From NCBI GenBank assembly GCA_902777205.1, contig CACYSU010000013.1:31952-90958 (forward strand): a stretch of 59,007 nt of DNA, given 5' to 3'. The position numbers were made by a program, and so were the translations under genes. The stretch is from an uncultured Rhodospirillales bacterium (lineage in GTDB: Bacteria > Pseudomonadota > Alphaproteobacteria > CAAGCB01 > CAG-977). This document shows positions 1 through 6,270 of this stretch, one piece after another (within the stretch, counting starts at the first letter, position 1; the number at the start of each line of letters is the position of its first letter). The notes beneath the pieces were generated by a model. It ran no database searches and was not told where the DNA came from. It was given only the letters and a program-made list of their open reading frames with translations.

Positions 1-159
1 GGTGAAAAGGCCGCCGAAATTTCCGGCGAAGACAGGATCAAGGCGGAAATCGCGCGGTTGATGGCCGTTCCCGCCTATATGCAGGCCGCCCACCCCGAAC
101 ATGAATCCGTCGTGCGGCAGGTGTACGGTTTGCGCAAGCGTCTGTTCGGCGAGGAATAG
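1..159 (+). CDS. Phage scaffold/capsid-assembly protein, C-terminal fragment
   Basis: The frame is open from the first base of the window and stops with TAG at 157-159, so only the last 52 residues are present. The visible part is charged and helical (GEKAAEISGEDRIKAEIARL at its start) and ends RKRLFGEE. It lies directly upstream of the major capsid gene. In T7-like phages and their relatives this place is taken by the scaffolding or capsid-assembly protein, so I infer that role. The fragment has no diagnostic motif of its own. Another short head protein is possible. The call rests mostly on gene order. Confidence 0.5.
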   Translation, partial: GEKAAEISGEDRIKAEIARLMAVPAYMQAAHPEHESVVRQVYGLRKRLFGEE

Positions 160-182
160 GCCGCGTTTCAACCGCGGTGTCG

Positions 183-214
183 GCTCCGTTTTCTTTGGAA
201 ACGGGGCTTTTTTT
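183..214 (+). terminator. Hairpin plus T-run between scaffold and capsid genes
   Basis: A 9-bp stem (GCTCCGTTT with GAAACGGGGC, one G-U pair) is followed by seven T residues. It sits between the scaffold-like gene and the capsid gene. Some read-through or a separate capsid promoter would be needed for capsid expression. Confidence 0.6.
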
Positions 215-239
215 ATATCCAGAGTGAAAAGGAGAAAAC

Positions 240-1148
240 ATGAGCACTCAAATCACAACGTCTTTTGTCAGCCAGTACAGTTCCAACATTCAGGCTTTGG
301 TGCAGCAGAAAGGGTCGAAGCTGCGCGATTTGGTCGGATACGAAAGTGTGCGCGGCAAAAATATGTTCATCGACCAGATCGGTCAGGTCGCTGCCGTCAA
401 AAAAACGACGCGCCACGCCGACACGCCGCAGTCCGACACGCCCCACAAACGCCGCCAGCTGTCGCTGGAAACATACCATTGGGCGGATCTGATCGACAAT
501 GACGACAAGGTCAGAATGTTGATCGACCCGACCAGCGATTACGCCAACGCGGCCGCTTGGGCGATGGGGCGCGCGATCGACGAGGCGATCGTCACCGCCG
601 CGCTGGGAACGGCGCACACTGGTGAAACCGGCGCGACGGAGGTCGCTTTGCCGGCGACGCAGGTCGTTGACGCGAACTGCGCGTCGAAATTTACTTTCGA
701 CAAGCTGCGCGAAGTCAAAAGAATGTTCGACAAATGCGACGCTCCCAGCGAAGGCCGCTATATCGTCCTGTCCGCCCAGCAGCTGGACGATTTGCTGAGC
801 GAAACAAAAGTCACGTCCGCCGATTACGCGTCCGCCAAAGCTTTGGTGCGCGGCGAACTGGACACGTTCATGGGATTCCGGTTCGTTCAGCTGAACGCCA
901 AAAACAGTGCCGGAAAGCTGATTTTGCCGGATGTCGTTTCCGGTTCGGGCGAATCCGCGTCCGTCGTCGGCCGTTCGTGTCTGGCTTTTCAGTCCGGCGG
1001 CATCAAGCTGGGCATCGGGCAGGACATTGTCGGAAAAATCACGGAACGCGACGACAAATGTTTCGCGACGCAGGTTTATTACGAAATGTCGATCGGCGCG
1101 GTGCGTATGCAGGAAGAGCTGGTCGTCAAGATCAACTGCAAGGAATGA
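240..1148 (+). CDS. Phage major capsid protein (podovirus type)
   Basis: 302 residues. The protein forms the icosahedral head. It begins MSTQITTSFVSQYSSNIQAL, continues with a stretch on the pattern 'LxQQKGSxLR', and has DTPHKRRQLSLETYHWADLI and 'DKVRMLIDPTS.YA.AAAWAMGRA', all familiar from capsid proteins of T7-like and related prophages. Length and gene order (scaffold, capsid, tail tubular A, tail tubular B) fit. The start has a good Shine-Dalgarno sequence (AAAAGGAGAAAAC). Terminator-like hairpins lie on both sides, as expected for a strongly and separately expressed structural gene. No frame damage is seen. Identification as capsid is firm; the exact phage genus is unknown. Confidence 0.9.
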   Translation: MSTQITTSFVSQYSSNIQALVQQKGSKLRDLVGYESVRGKNMFIDQIGQVAAVKKTTRHADTPQSDTPHKRRQLSLETYHWADLIDNDDKVRMLIDPTSDYANAAAWAMGRAIDEAIVTAALGTAHTGETGATEVALPATQVVDANCASKFTFDKLREVKRMFDKCDAPSEGRYIVLSAQQLDDLLSETKVTSADYASAKALVRGELDTFMGFRFVQLNAKNSAGKLILPDVVSGSGESASVVGRSCLAFQSGGIKLGIGQDIVGKITERDDKCFATQVYYEMSIGAVRMQEELVVKINCKE

Positions 1149-1152
1149 TGAA

Positions 1153-1188
1153 ACGGCGGCGGGGACGCGTGTTCCCGCCGTCTTTGAT
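1153..1188 (+). terminator. Terminator-like hairpin after the capsid gene
   Basis: A GC-rich imperfect stem (CGGCGG... with ...CCCGCCG) is followed by TCTTTGATTTTGATTT. Its place just after the capsid gene matches the T-phi terminator of T7, which follows gene 10. Confidence 0.5.
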
Positions 1189-1210
1189 TTTGATTTGAAA
1201 GGAGGAAAAA

Positions 1211-1768
1211 ATGACTTCCGTTGCCGCCGTGTGCAACCGCGCGCTGTCCAAAATCGGGGACGAGGCCGTTGTTTTGTCGCTGGACGATGAAACGAAGGCC
1301 GCCCGTTACTGCAAAGCTTTGTACGCCGACACGCGCGATTTCGTGCTGCGATCCTATCCGTGGCGTTTCGCGTTGAAACGCTATGTTCTGGCGCCGTTGA
1401 AAGACAGGCCGCCGTTTGGTTACAGCCGCCAATTCGCTTTGCCGTCCGATTGTTTGCGCGTGTGGAAAGTCGCCGGATGCGACCGTTATCAGGTCGAGGG
1501 GCGCCGCGTTTTGGCCGACGGCGACGTGTTCAGCTTTACCGGCATTTCCAGAATCGAGGACGCGACGCAGTTCGATCCGATGTTCGTCGAGGCGCTGGCG
1601 CTGCGTTTGGCGGCGGAATTGGCGGTGCCTTTGGCCGCGTCGGTCGCGTTGAAAGAAAATCTGGTCAAAGAGTACCAGCAGTTCGTTCAGCAGGCGAAAA
1701 CCGCGTCCGCCATGGAGGGCGCGCAGGACGTTTGTTCGCCGCTGGGGTGGTTGGAGGCCAGAAACTGA
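1211..1768 (+). CDS. Tail tubular protein A-like (T7 gp11 adaptor)
   Basis: 185 residues. In T7-like phages this protein forms the ring joining the portal to the tail nozzle. The sequence is typical: an N-terminal 'VCNRALSKIGDE' helix, then 'DTRDFVLRSYPWRFALKRY', then the central 'PSDCLRVWKV' segment and a C-terminal helical part ending GWLEARN. Length fits the family. The Shine-Dalgarno AAAGGAGG is 5 nt from the ATG. The stop overlaps the ATG of the next gene by one base (TGATG), so translation of the two is probably coupled. It lies in the expected order between the capsid gene and the tail nozzle gene. Confidence 0.85.
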   Translation: MTSVAAVCNRALSKIGDEAVVLSLDDETKAARYCKALYADTRDFVLRSYPWRFALKRYVLAPLKDRPPFGYSRQFALPSDCLRVWKVAGCDRYQVEGRRVLADGDVFSFTGISRIEDATQFDPMFVEALALRLAAELAVPLAASVALKENLVKEYQQFVQQAKTASAMEGAQDVCSPLGWLEARN

Positions 1769-3771
1769 TGTCATACACTACTGCTTTGGTTAGGTTTAAT
1801 TCCGGCGAAATATCCGGATTGATGGGCGGCCGCATCGACACCGAGGAATACAAGGCCGCCTGCAGCGTTTTGAAAAACTTCATTCCGTCCGTTCAGGGCC
1901 CCGTGTCCCGCCGCGGCGGCACGCGTTTTGTGGCGGCGGTCAAGCATTGCGACAAAAAAACGCGCCTGTTCGCTTTTCAATTTTCGGCGACCCAATCCTA
2001 TCTGCTGGAATTCGGGGACAAGTACGTCCGCGTTTTTCATCACCGTCAGCCGGTCGTTGACGCCGACGGGAATCCGGTCGAAATTCAGGTTCCCTATGCC
2101 GCCGAAGATTTGGACGATCTGTATTTTTCGCAATCCGGCGATGTCGTTTACATCGCGCATCCGTCTTTTCCGCTGCGGACGTTGACGCGTTTGTCGCAAA
2201 CGGATTGGGTGTCGGCGGAAGTCGCGCTGACCGACGGGCCGTATCTGCCCGTGCACACGGGGGATGTGACGCTGCAGCCGTCGGGGACGACGGGGAACGT
2301 GACGATATCGGCGTCCGCGGACGTTTTCGCGGCGACGGACGTGGGGCGTCATGTGCGCATCATGCATCCGAACAATCCGAACGTGCAGTGGGGCGCGGCC
2401 GAAATTACGGCGTTTTCAAGCGCGCGCAAGGTTTCCGCGAAAGTGTTCGCCGACTTGCCGTTTTTAAACACGGCGGCGTCGAAATCGTGGCGGCTGGGCG
2501 TGTTCGGCGGCGCGGTCGGCTATCCGTCCGTCGTAACGTTTTTTGAACAGCGGCTGGTTTTGGGCAAGGGCAACGGCATTTACGGGTCGAAAACGGGACA
2601 GTACGACCAGTTTTCGCCGACCGCGCCGGACGGATCGGTCACGGCGCAATACGGATACGGTTACGAACTGTCGTCGGATCAGATCAACGACGTGTGCTGG
2701 CTGTCGTCCGGCCGCGTGCTGGGCGTCGGGACTTTGGGCGCGGATTTCACGTTGGAAACGACGGGCGGCGAAGGGACGATTCCGATGACCGTCAAGGCGC
2801 AGCGTCATTCGACGTACGGCAGCGAACGCGTCGCGCCGGTCAAAGCGGGCGGAACGACCCTGTTCGTCCAGCGGTACGGGCGAAAGCTGCGCGCCTTTAT
2901 TTACGACAGCGCGACGGACGGGTACGTCGCCCGCGACCTGACGACTTTGGCGCCGCACATGACGTTCGGCGGCATCAAGGAAATGGCGCTGCAGCAGGAA
3001 CCCGTCCCCGTCGTTTGGTGCGTTTTGAAAAACGGTTCGCTGGCGGGATTGACCTATGAAGCCGCCGAATCCGTCAAAGCGTGGCATTCCCACGATCTGG
3101 CGGGCGGATCTGTCGAAAGCGCGGCGACTTTGCCCGCGCAAAACGGCGGATATGACGAGCTGTACCTGTTGGTGCGCCGCGAAATCAACGGGGAGACAAA
3201 GCGTTACATCGAGGTTATGGAAAGCGGCATTGACGAGGACGCCGCCGATACGACGGAATGTTTTTACGTCGATTGCGGGTTGTCCTATCACGGTGAAAAG
3301 GTCGCGCAGGTCGGCGGGCTGGATCATTTGGAGGGGCAAACCGTCGCCGTTTTGGCCGACGGCGCGGTGCAAACGGAAAAAGTGGTCGAAAACGGCAAAA
3401 TATCGCTGGACGCGCCGGCTTCGGTCGTTCACGCGGGGTTGCCGTTCACGTCCGTTTTGCAAACGATGCCTTTGGCCGGCGTCGGCGGCGGCGACATTTC
3501 CGAAGGGGCGACGAAACGCGTTTCGGGCGTGCTGCTGCGGCTGTACAAAACGCTGGGATTTTCGATCGGAACGGCGGACGGCGTCGAACGGCAGGGATTC
3601 CGCCGGCTGAACACGCCGACGGATGTGCCGCCGGCTTTGTTTTCGGGCGACCGGAAAGTGTTGTTCAGCGCGAGCTGGGGGCGGTCGTCGTCGGTGCGCA
3701 TCGAACAGGATCAGCCTTTGCCGCTGACCGTGTCGGGGATTTTCCCCGTCGTTTCCACAAACAGAATTTAA
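1768..3771 (+). CDS. Tail tubular protein B-like (T7 gp12 nozzle)
   Basis: 667 residues. Predicted to form the tail nozzle of a short-tailed phage. I place the start at the ATG overlapping the previous stop, giving MSYTTALVRFNSGEISGLMG. The opening 'FNSGEISGLMGGRID', 'YKAACSVLKNFIPSVQGPVS' and 'RRGGTRF' is the hallmark of tail tubular B proteins (F..GE.S..l..R.D...Y..g...l.N......G....R.GT.f). The rest is beta-rich, as expected for a propeller-like nozzle protein. The frame stays open further upstream, but that part overlaps the tail tubular A gene in another frame and is not coding. Confidence 0.85.
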   Translation: MSYTTALVRFNSGEISGLMGGRIDTEEYKAACSVLKNFIPSVQGPVSRRGGTRFVAAVKHCDKKTRLFAFQFSATQSYLLEFGDKYVRVFHHRQPVVDADGNPVEIQVPYAAEDLDDLYFSQSGDVVYIAHPSFPLRTLTRLSQTDWVSAEVALTDGPYLPVHTGDVTLQPSGTTGNVTISASADVFAATDVGRHVRIMHPNNPNVQWGAAEITAFSSARKVSAKVFADLPFLNTAASKSWRLGVFGGAVGYPSVVTFFEQRLVLGKGNGIYGSKTGQYDQFSPTAPDGSVTAQYGYGYELSSDQINDVCWLSSGRVLGVGTLGADFTLETTGGEGTIPMTVKAQRHSTYGSERVAPVKAGGTTLFVQRYGRKLRAFIYDSATDGYVARDLTTLAPHMTFGGIKEMALQQEPVPVVWCVLKNGSLAGLTYEAAESVKAWHSHDLAGGSVESAATLPAQNGGYDELYLLVRREINGETKRYIEVMESGIDEDAADTTECFYVDCGLSYHGEKVAQVGGLDHLEGQTVAVLADGAVQTEKVVENGKISLDAPASVVHAGLPFTSVLQTMPLAGVGGGDISEGATKRVSGVLLRLYKTLGFSIGTADGVERQGFRRLNTPTDVPPALFSGDRKVLFSASWGRSSSVRIEQDQPLPLTVSGIFPVVSTNRI

Positions 3772-3783
3772 GGAGGGATTACC

Positions 3784-4182
3784 ATGACGACAAAAACGGT
3801 TTTGGCCGACAGTGCCAAAAACACATTCAACTTATTGAAAGAATGGCGGAATTCAAAATCGGACGAGGATGAATACCGCCGCCAGGCCAAAGAGGTTTTG
3901 CGCCAAACGGCGGACGAAACCCGCCGGATGCGAAACGAAAAATCGGCGGAGATCGGCAAGGCCGTCGCCAAAGCGGGCGCGTCGGGCGTCAGGGTTTCAT
4001 CGTTTGACGACGCTTTTCTGTCCGCCGATTTGGAAACGGCGAAAAAAGCCTATGACAAAGAGGACGAGGCGCGTTCCGAGGCCTACGAGCTGCGGCGCAA
4101 GGCGGAAAAGGAACGGCGGGGCAGGCGGGACAAGGCTTTTTCCTATTCCGTCGGTCTGATCACAAATTTGGGAGGGTTCTGA
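3784..4182 (+). CDS. Small phage virion protein, helical, possibly internal/core
   Basis: 132 residues and almost entirely alpha-helical, with many Lys, Glu, Arg and Ala. A pattern of alternating charges (residues 20-60) is followed by 'KAGASGVRVSSFDDAFLSAD', then another charged coiled-coil-like stretch. A central 'A.GASGV..SSFDD.L' motif flanked by coiled coils is seen in small proteins that follow the nozzle gene in podovirus prophages and are often annotated as internal virion or gp14-like proteins. No enzyme motif is present. It is much smaller than T7 gp15 or gp16, and no homologue of those large ejection proteins follows. Confidence 0.55.
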   Translation: MTTKTVLADSAKNTFNLLKEWRNSKSDEDEYRRQAKEVLRQTADETRRMRNEKSAEIGKAVAKAGASGVRVSSFDDAFLSADLETAKKAYDKEDEARSEAYELRRKAEKERRGRRDKAFSYSVGLITNLGGF

Positions 4183-4193
4183 AGGGGGATAAA

Positions 4194-4358
4194 ATGGATA
4201 ACGTCAAAGAGGGCGTCGTCCTGTCGGCCGGATTGACCGCGCCGGCGTGGATGCCGATTTTAAACGAATGGGTCGGGTGTCTGGTCGGCATCGCGACCCT
4301 TTTGTATATCTGCGCGAAAATATATGTGCTGCTGTGCCGGTCGGGGGAAGTTGAATGA
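4194..4358 (+). CDS. Small holin-like membrane protein
   Basis: 54 residues, too short for routine gene calling. The ATG follows GAAGGGGGATAAA. The protein has a polar N-terminus (MDNVKEGVVLSAGL), one transmembrane helix around residues 27-48 (WVGCLVGIATLLYICAKIYV) and a short charged tail. Its stop codon overlaps the start of the endolysin gene in the sequence ATGA. Phage holins are commonly placed just ahead of the endolysin and make the inner-membrane lesion that releases it. One predicted helix and the position support a small class II or III-like holin; pore-forming activity is inferred. Confidence 0.6.
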   Translation: MDNVKEGVVLSAGLTAPAWMPILNEWVGCLVGIATLLYICAKIYVLLCRSGEVE

Positions 4359-4840
4359 TTTCAAAAAACGGAATCGAGATGGTCAAAAGGCTGGAAGGCT
4401 TTTCCCCGCTGGAATACACGTGCGTCGCGGGATGCCGGACGATCGGGTACGGCCATGTTTTAAAACCCGACGAGGAATACGTCGGCGGCGTCGGTGAAAA
4501 CGAGGCGGAAAAAATGCTTCTGCGCGATTTGCAGACGGCGGAAAACGCCGTTGACGCGCTGGTCGCCGTGCCGCTGACGCCCTGTCAGAAAGACGCTCTG
4601 GTCAGTTTCGTTTTCAACATCGGGGTCAGGGCTTTTTCAAAATCGACATTGCTGCGGCTGCTGAACGAAGGCGAATACGCGCGCGTGCCGGAACAGATGA
4701 ACCGTTGGGTGTTCGTCAACGGCCGGCCGTGTTTCGGTTTGGCGCGCCGCAGAAAAACAGAGGCGGCCATGTTCGTCAAACGTAAAAACGGGCGGGCGGC
4801 CGGTTCATCAGGAAAGGAGAAAACACATGAACAGTATTGA
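4355..4840 (+). CDS. Phage endolysin, GH24 lysozyme (muramidase)
   Basis: 161 residues. Cleaves the MurNAc-GlcNAc bond of peptidoglycan at the end of infection. The GH24 catalytic signature E-x8-(D/C)-x5-T is present as E14, C23 and T29 within 'RLEGF...CRTIGYGH'. Later, 'LTPCQKDALVSFVFNIGVRA' and 'FGLARRRKTEAAMF' match the C-terminal lobe. Cys in the second catalytic position is a known variant of the family. No signal peptide or signal-anchor is visible, so export must depend on a holin, and a candidate overlaps its start. The last 20 residues are basic and overlap the next gene. Confidence 0.9.
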   Translation: MISKNGIEMVKRLEGFSPLEYTCVAGCRTIGYGHVLKPDEEYVGGVGENEAEKMLLRDLQTAENAVDALVAVPLTPCQKDALVSFVFNIGVRAFSKSTLLRLLNEGEYARVPEQMNRWVFVNGRPCFGLARRRKTEAAMFVKRKNGRAAGSSGKEKTHEQY

Positions 4841-5021
4841 TTTCGCGGCTTTGCTGGAGCAGGCCGTTTTTTGGTTCGGAACGGTTGTCGCGGCCGCTTC
4901 GGTCATTGTCAAGGCGACGCCGACGCAGCGCGACGACGCCGTGCTGGCCAAAGTCGTCAAGGTTTTGGATCTGGTGTCCATTGTGAACGCCAATATTCGC
5001 AAAAGCGGCGATGAGTCTTGA
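4827..5021 (+). CDS. Small phage membrane protein in lysis cassette
   Basis: 64 residues. A good Shine-Dalgarno (AAAGGAG, 7 nt from ATG) lies inside the endolysin gene. The protein has a short N-terminal helix with hydrophobic residues 10-29 (LEQAVFWFGTVVAAASVIVK) and then an amphipathic helix (residues 39-58). It could be a second holin, an antiholin or a pinholin-like protein; position between endolysin and spanin-like genes supports a lysis role, but no family is recognised. Its last codons overlap the next start by 11 nt. Confidence 0.5.
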   Translation: MNSIDFAALLEQAVFWFGTVVAAASVIVKATPTQRDDAVLAKVVKVLDLVSIVNANIRKSGDES

Positions 5022-5214
5022 AAAAGCAATCGCCGTCGTCGCGGCCGCGGTTGTCGGCGTTCTGGTCGCTCTGGCCGTTGCGTTGGGGCGCGCGAACGAA
5101 AAAAACGCACGCGGTCGGGAACGGGAAAAGGCCGCCGCGTATGTGCGCAAAGTGCGCCGTTCTTTGCGCGACGGTTCTGTCGTCCGGCGGCTGCACGACG
5201 CGTTTAAGCGGTGA
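5011..5214 (+). CDS. Inner-membrane spanin-like protein (Rz-like)
   Basis: 67 residues: one N-terminal transmembrane helix (residues 5-26, 'AIAVVAAAVVGVLVALAVAL') followed by a strongly charged segment rich in Arg, Lys and Glu. That is the i-spanin layout, though shorter than a lambda Rz (about 150 residues). A second reading frame begins inside it and encodes an o-spanin-like product, which is the characteristic nested Rz/Rz1 arrangement. Spanins fuse inner and outer membranes in the last step of lysis of Gram-negative hosts. The assignment depends on this pairing and on the lysis cassette. Confidence 0.5.
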   Translation: MSLEKAIAVVAAAVVGVLVALAVALGRANEKNARGREREKAAAYVRKVRRSLRDGSVVRRLHDAFKR

Positions 5215-5320
5215 TTTCTGCGACGTTTATCTGCCCGTGCGCCTTGATTACGAACGCGACACGCCGGAAACGGTCAGGCAGGTCGATTTGAACAACGTCG
5301 TTTATCTGAAATGCTTGTAA
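5141..5320 (+). CDS. Outer-membrane spanin-like lipoprotein (Rz1-like), nested in +1 frame
   Basis: 59 residues, starting at the ATG at 5141 inside the Rz-like gene, in the +1 frame, and ending 106 nt beyond it. The N-terminus is a short hydrophobic signal, 'CAVLCATVLSSGGC', with a possible lipidation Cys at residue 18. The lipobox is weak because a small residue replaces Leu at -3. The C-terminal part, 'FCDVYLPVRLDYERDTPETV' then '...NNVVYLKCL', follows a pattern seen in Rz1-like and uncharacterised lysis proteins of alphaproteobacterial phages ('C...P...D..T..T...I..N......C'). A terminator follows at once. Confidence 0.5.
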   Translation: MCAKCAVLCATVLSSGGCTTRLSGDFCDVYLPVRLDYERDTPETVRQVDLNNVVYLKCL

Positions 5321-5322
5321 GG

Positions 5323-5353
5323 AAACAGCCCGCTTAAAAAAGCGGGCTGTTTT
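5323..5353 (+). terminator. Terminator closing the prophage lysis cassette
   Basis: A perfect 12-bp stem (AACAGCCCGCTT / AAGCGGGCTGTT) with a short A-rich loop is followed by TTTCG. It separates the phage genes from the convergent host gene and may serve both strands, since the A-rich 5' side gives T residues on the minus strand. Confidence 0.75.
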
Positions 5354-5372
5354 CGCGTTTTACATTTTTCTT

Positions 5373-6197
5373 TTACATTCCCTCGGCCATTTTCCGGTTC
5401 AATTCCTGAAACATCGCTTCGGGCGGGGGCGGTTCTTCGGGTTCCGGATTGTCGCGGGGTTCGCGGCGGCGGCCGTCGTTTTGATCGCCGTTGTCATCCT
5501 GATTTTTACGGCGTCTTCTGCGGCGTCCGCCCTGTTCGTCCTCTTTGTTTTTCATTTCCTTTTTCTGCTGGTCGCGGATCAGCGCTTCGATCAAAGGATT
5601 GTCGTAAACGGTTTTGGTTTCGCCCTTTTCTTCGTACTGTGTGATATCGACGCCGAAATCCTTGTATTGCTGGTTGATTTTCTTTTCCAGCTCGTCCAAT
5701 TCGGCCTCTTGGCGTTTGTTGAACAGTTCGATCAGGTTCAGCGTGCTTTGAATCATCGGGTTAGCCAAGGAGATTTCATCCAAAGTCATACGGGATTCCA
5801 GTTTGTTGCGAAACGGAATCGCGTCCTGATTCCCCAGCAAAACGGCGGTTTGATACCATTTATAGGCGAAAATGCGGCTTTGGCTGACGCCGTTGCCGGC
5901 TTCGTACAGCTTGCCCAGTTCCAGCTGCGACGGGGTGTGGTTGCGCATCGCCGCGGAGGTGAAGCAGTCGGCCGCCGCCATGTACGCGTCGGCGTTCGCG
6001 TCGCTGATCAGCAGCATTCCGCGTTCGTACAAAGCCGACGGATCCGTCATTTTCGCGCACACGGCGCTGGCGTTGATGTATTTGGACAACGCGTTTTCCT
6101 GTTCGCCCTCGGATTCTTTGAAGGCTGTCTGCGATTGCGCGACGGCGTTTCCGGCGCAGGCAAAAAAGATCAAAAATGTCAGAAAGACCTTGAACAC
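5373..6197 (-). CDS. Exported Sel1-repeat protein with basic C-terminal tail
   Basis: 274 residues, GTG start with AAGGA upstream. A Sec signal peptide is clear (residues 1-20, ending NAVAQ). Residues about 50-130 hold Sel1/TPR-like repeats ('ALYERGMLLISD', 'ADCFTSAAMRNHTPSQLELG', 'KLYEAGNGVSQ'). A charged helical segment follows. The tail is unusual, with a run of basic residues (GGRRRRRRKNQ), then acidic and proline-rich stretches. Sel1 repeats form superhelical protein-binding surfaces; in the periplasm they are often adaptors for envelope machinery. The ligand is unknown. Three more Sel1 proteins are encoded in this window. Confidence 0.7.
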   Translation of the reverse strand: MFKVFLTFLIFFACAGNAVAQSQTAFKESEGEQENALSKYINASAVCAKMTDPSALYERGMLLISDANADAYMAAADCFTSAAMRNHTPSQLELGKLYEAGNGVSQSRIFAYKWYQTAVLLGNQDAIPFRNKLESRMTLDEISLANPMIQSTLNLIELFNKRQEAELDELEKKINQQYKDFGVDITQYEEKGETKTVYDNPLIEALIRDQQKKEMKNKEDEQGGRRRRRRKNQDDNGDQNDGRRREPRDNPEPEEPPPPEAMFQELNRKMAEGM

Positions 6198-6270
6198 GGG
6201 AGCATATCCTTAAATAATAAGTTTCATCCGAAATGTCATTTTATTCGATTTTAAGCTAAACAGGCGAAAA

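Noticed and set aside
5018-5140. Upstream extension of the o-spanin-like frame from TTG 5018
   Set aside because: Adds a basic stretch that would spoil the signal peptide; the ATG at 5141 gives a short hydrophobic leader.
1-5353. Insertion sequence or transposase near the prophage border
   Set aside because: No transposase motif or terminal inverted repeat in the window; att repeats cannot be judged without the other prophage end.
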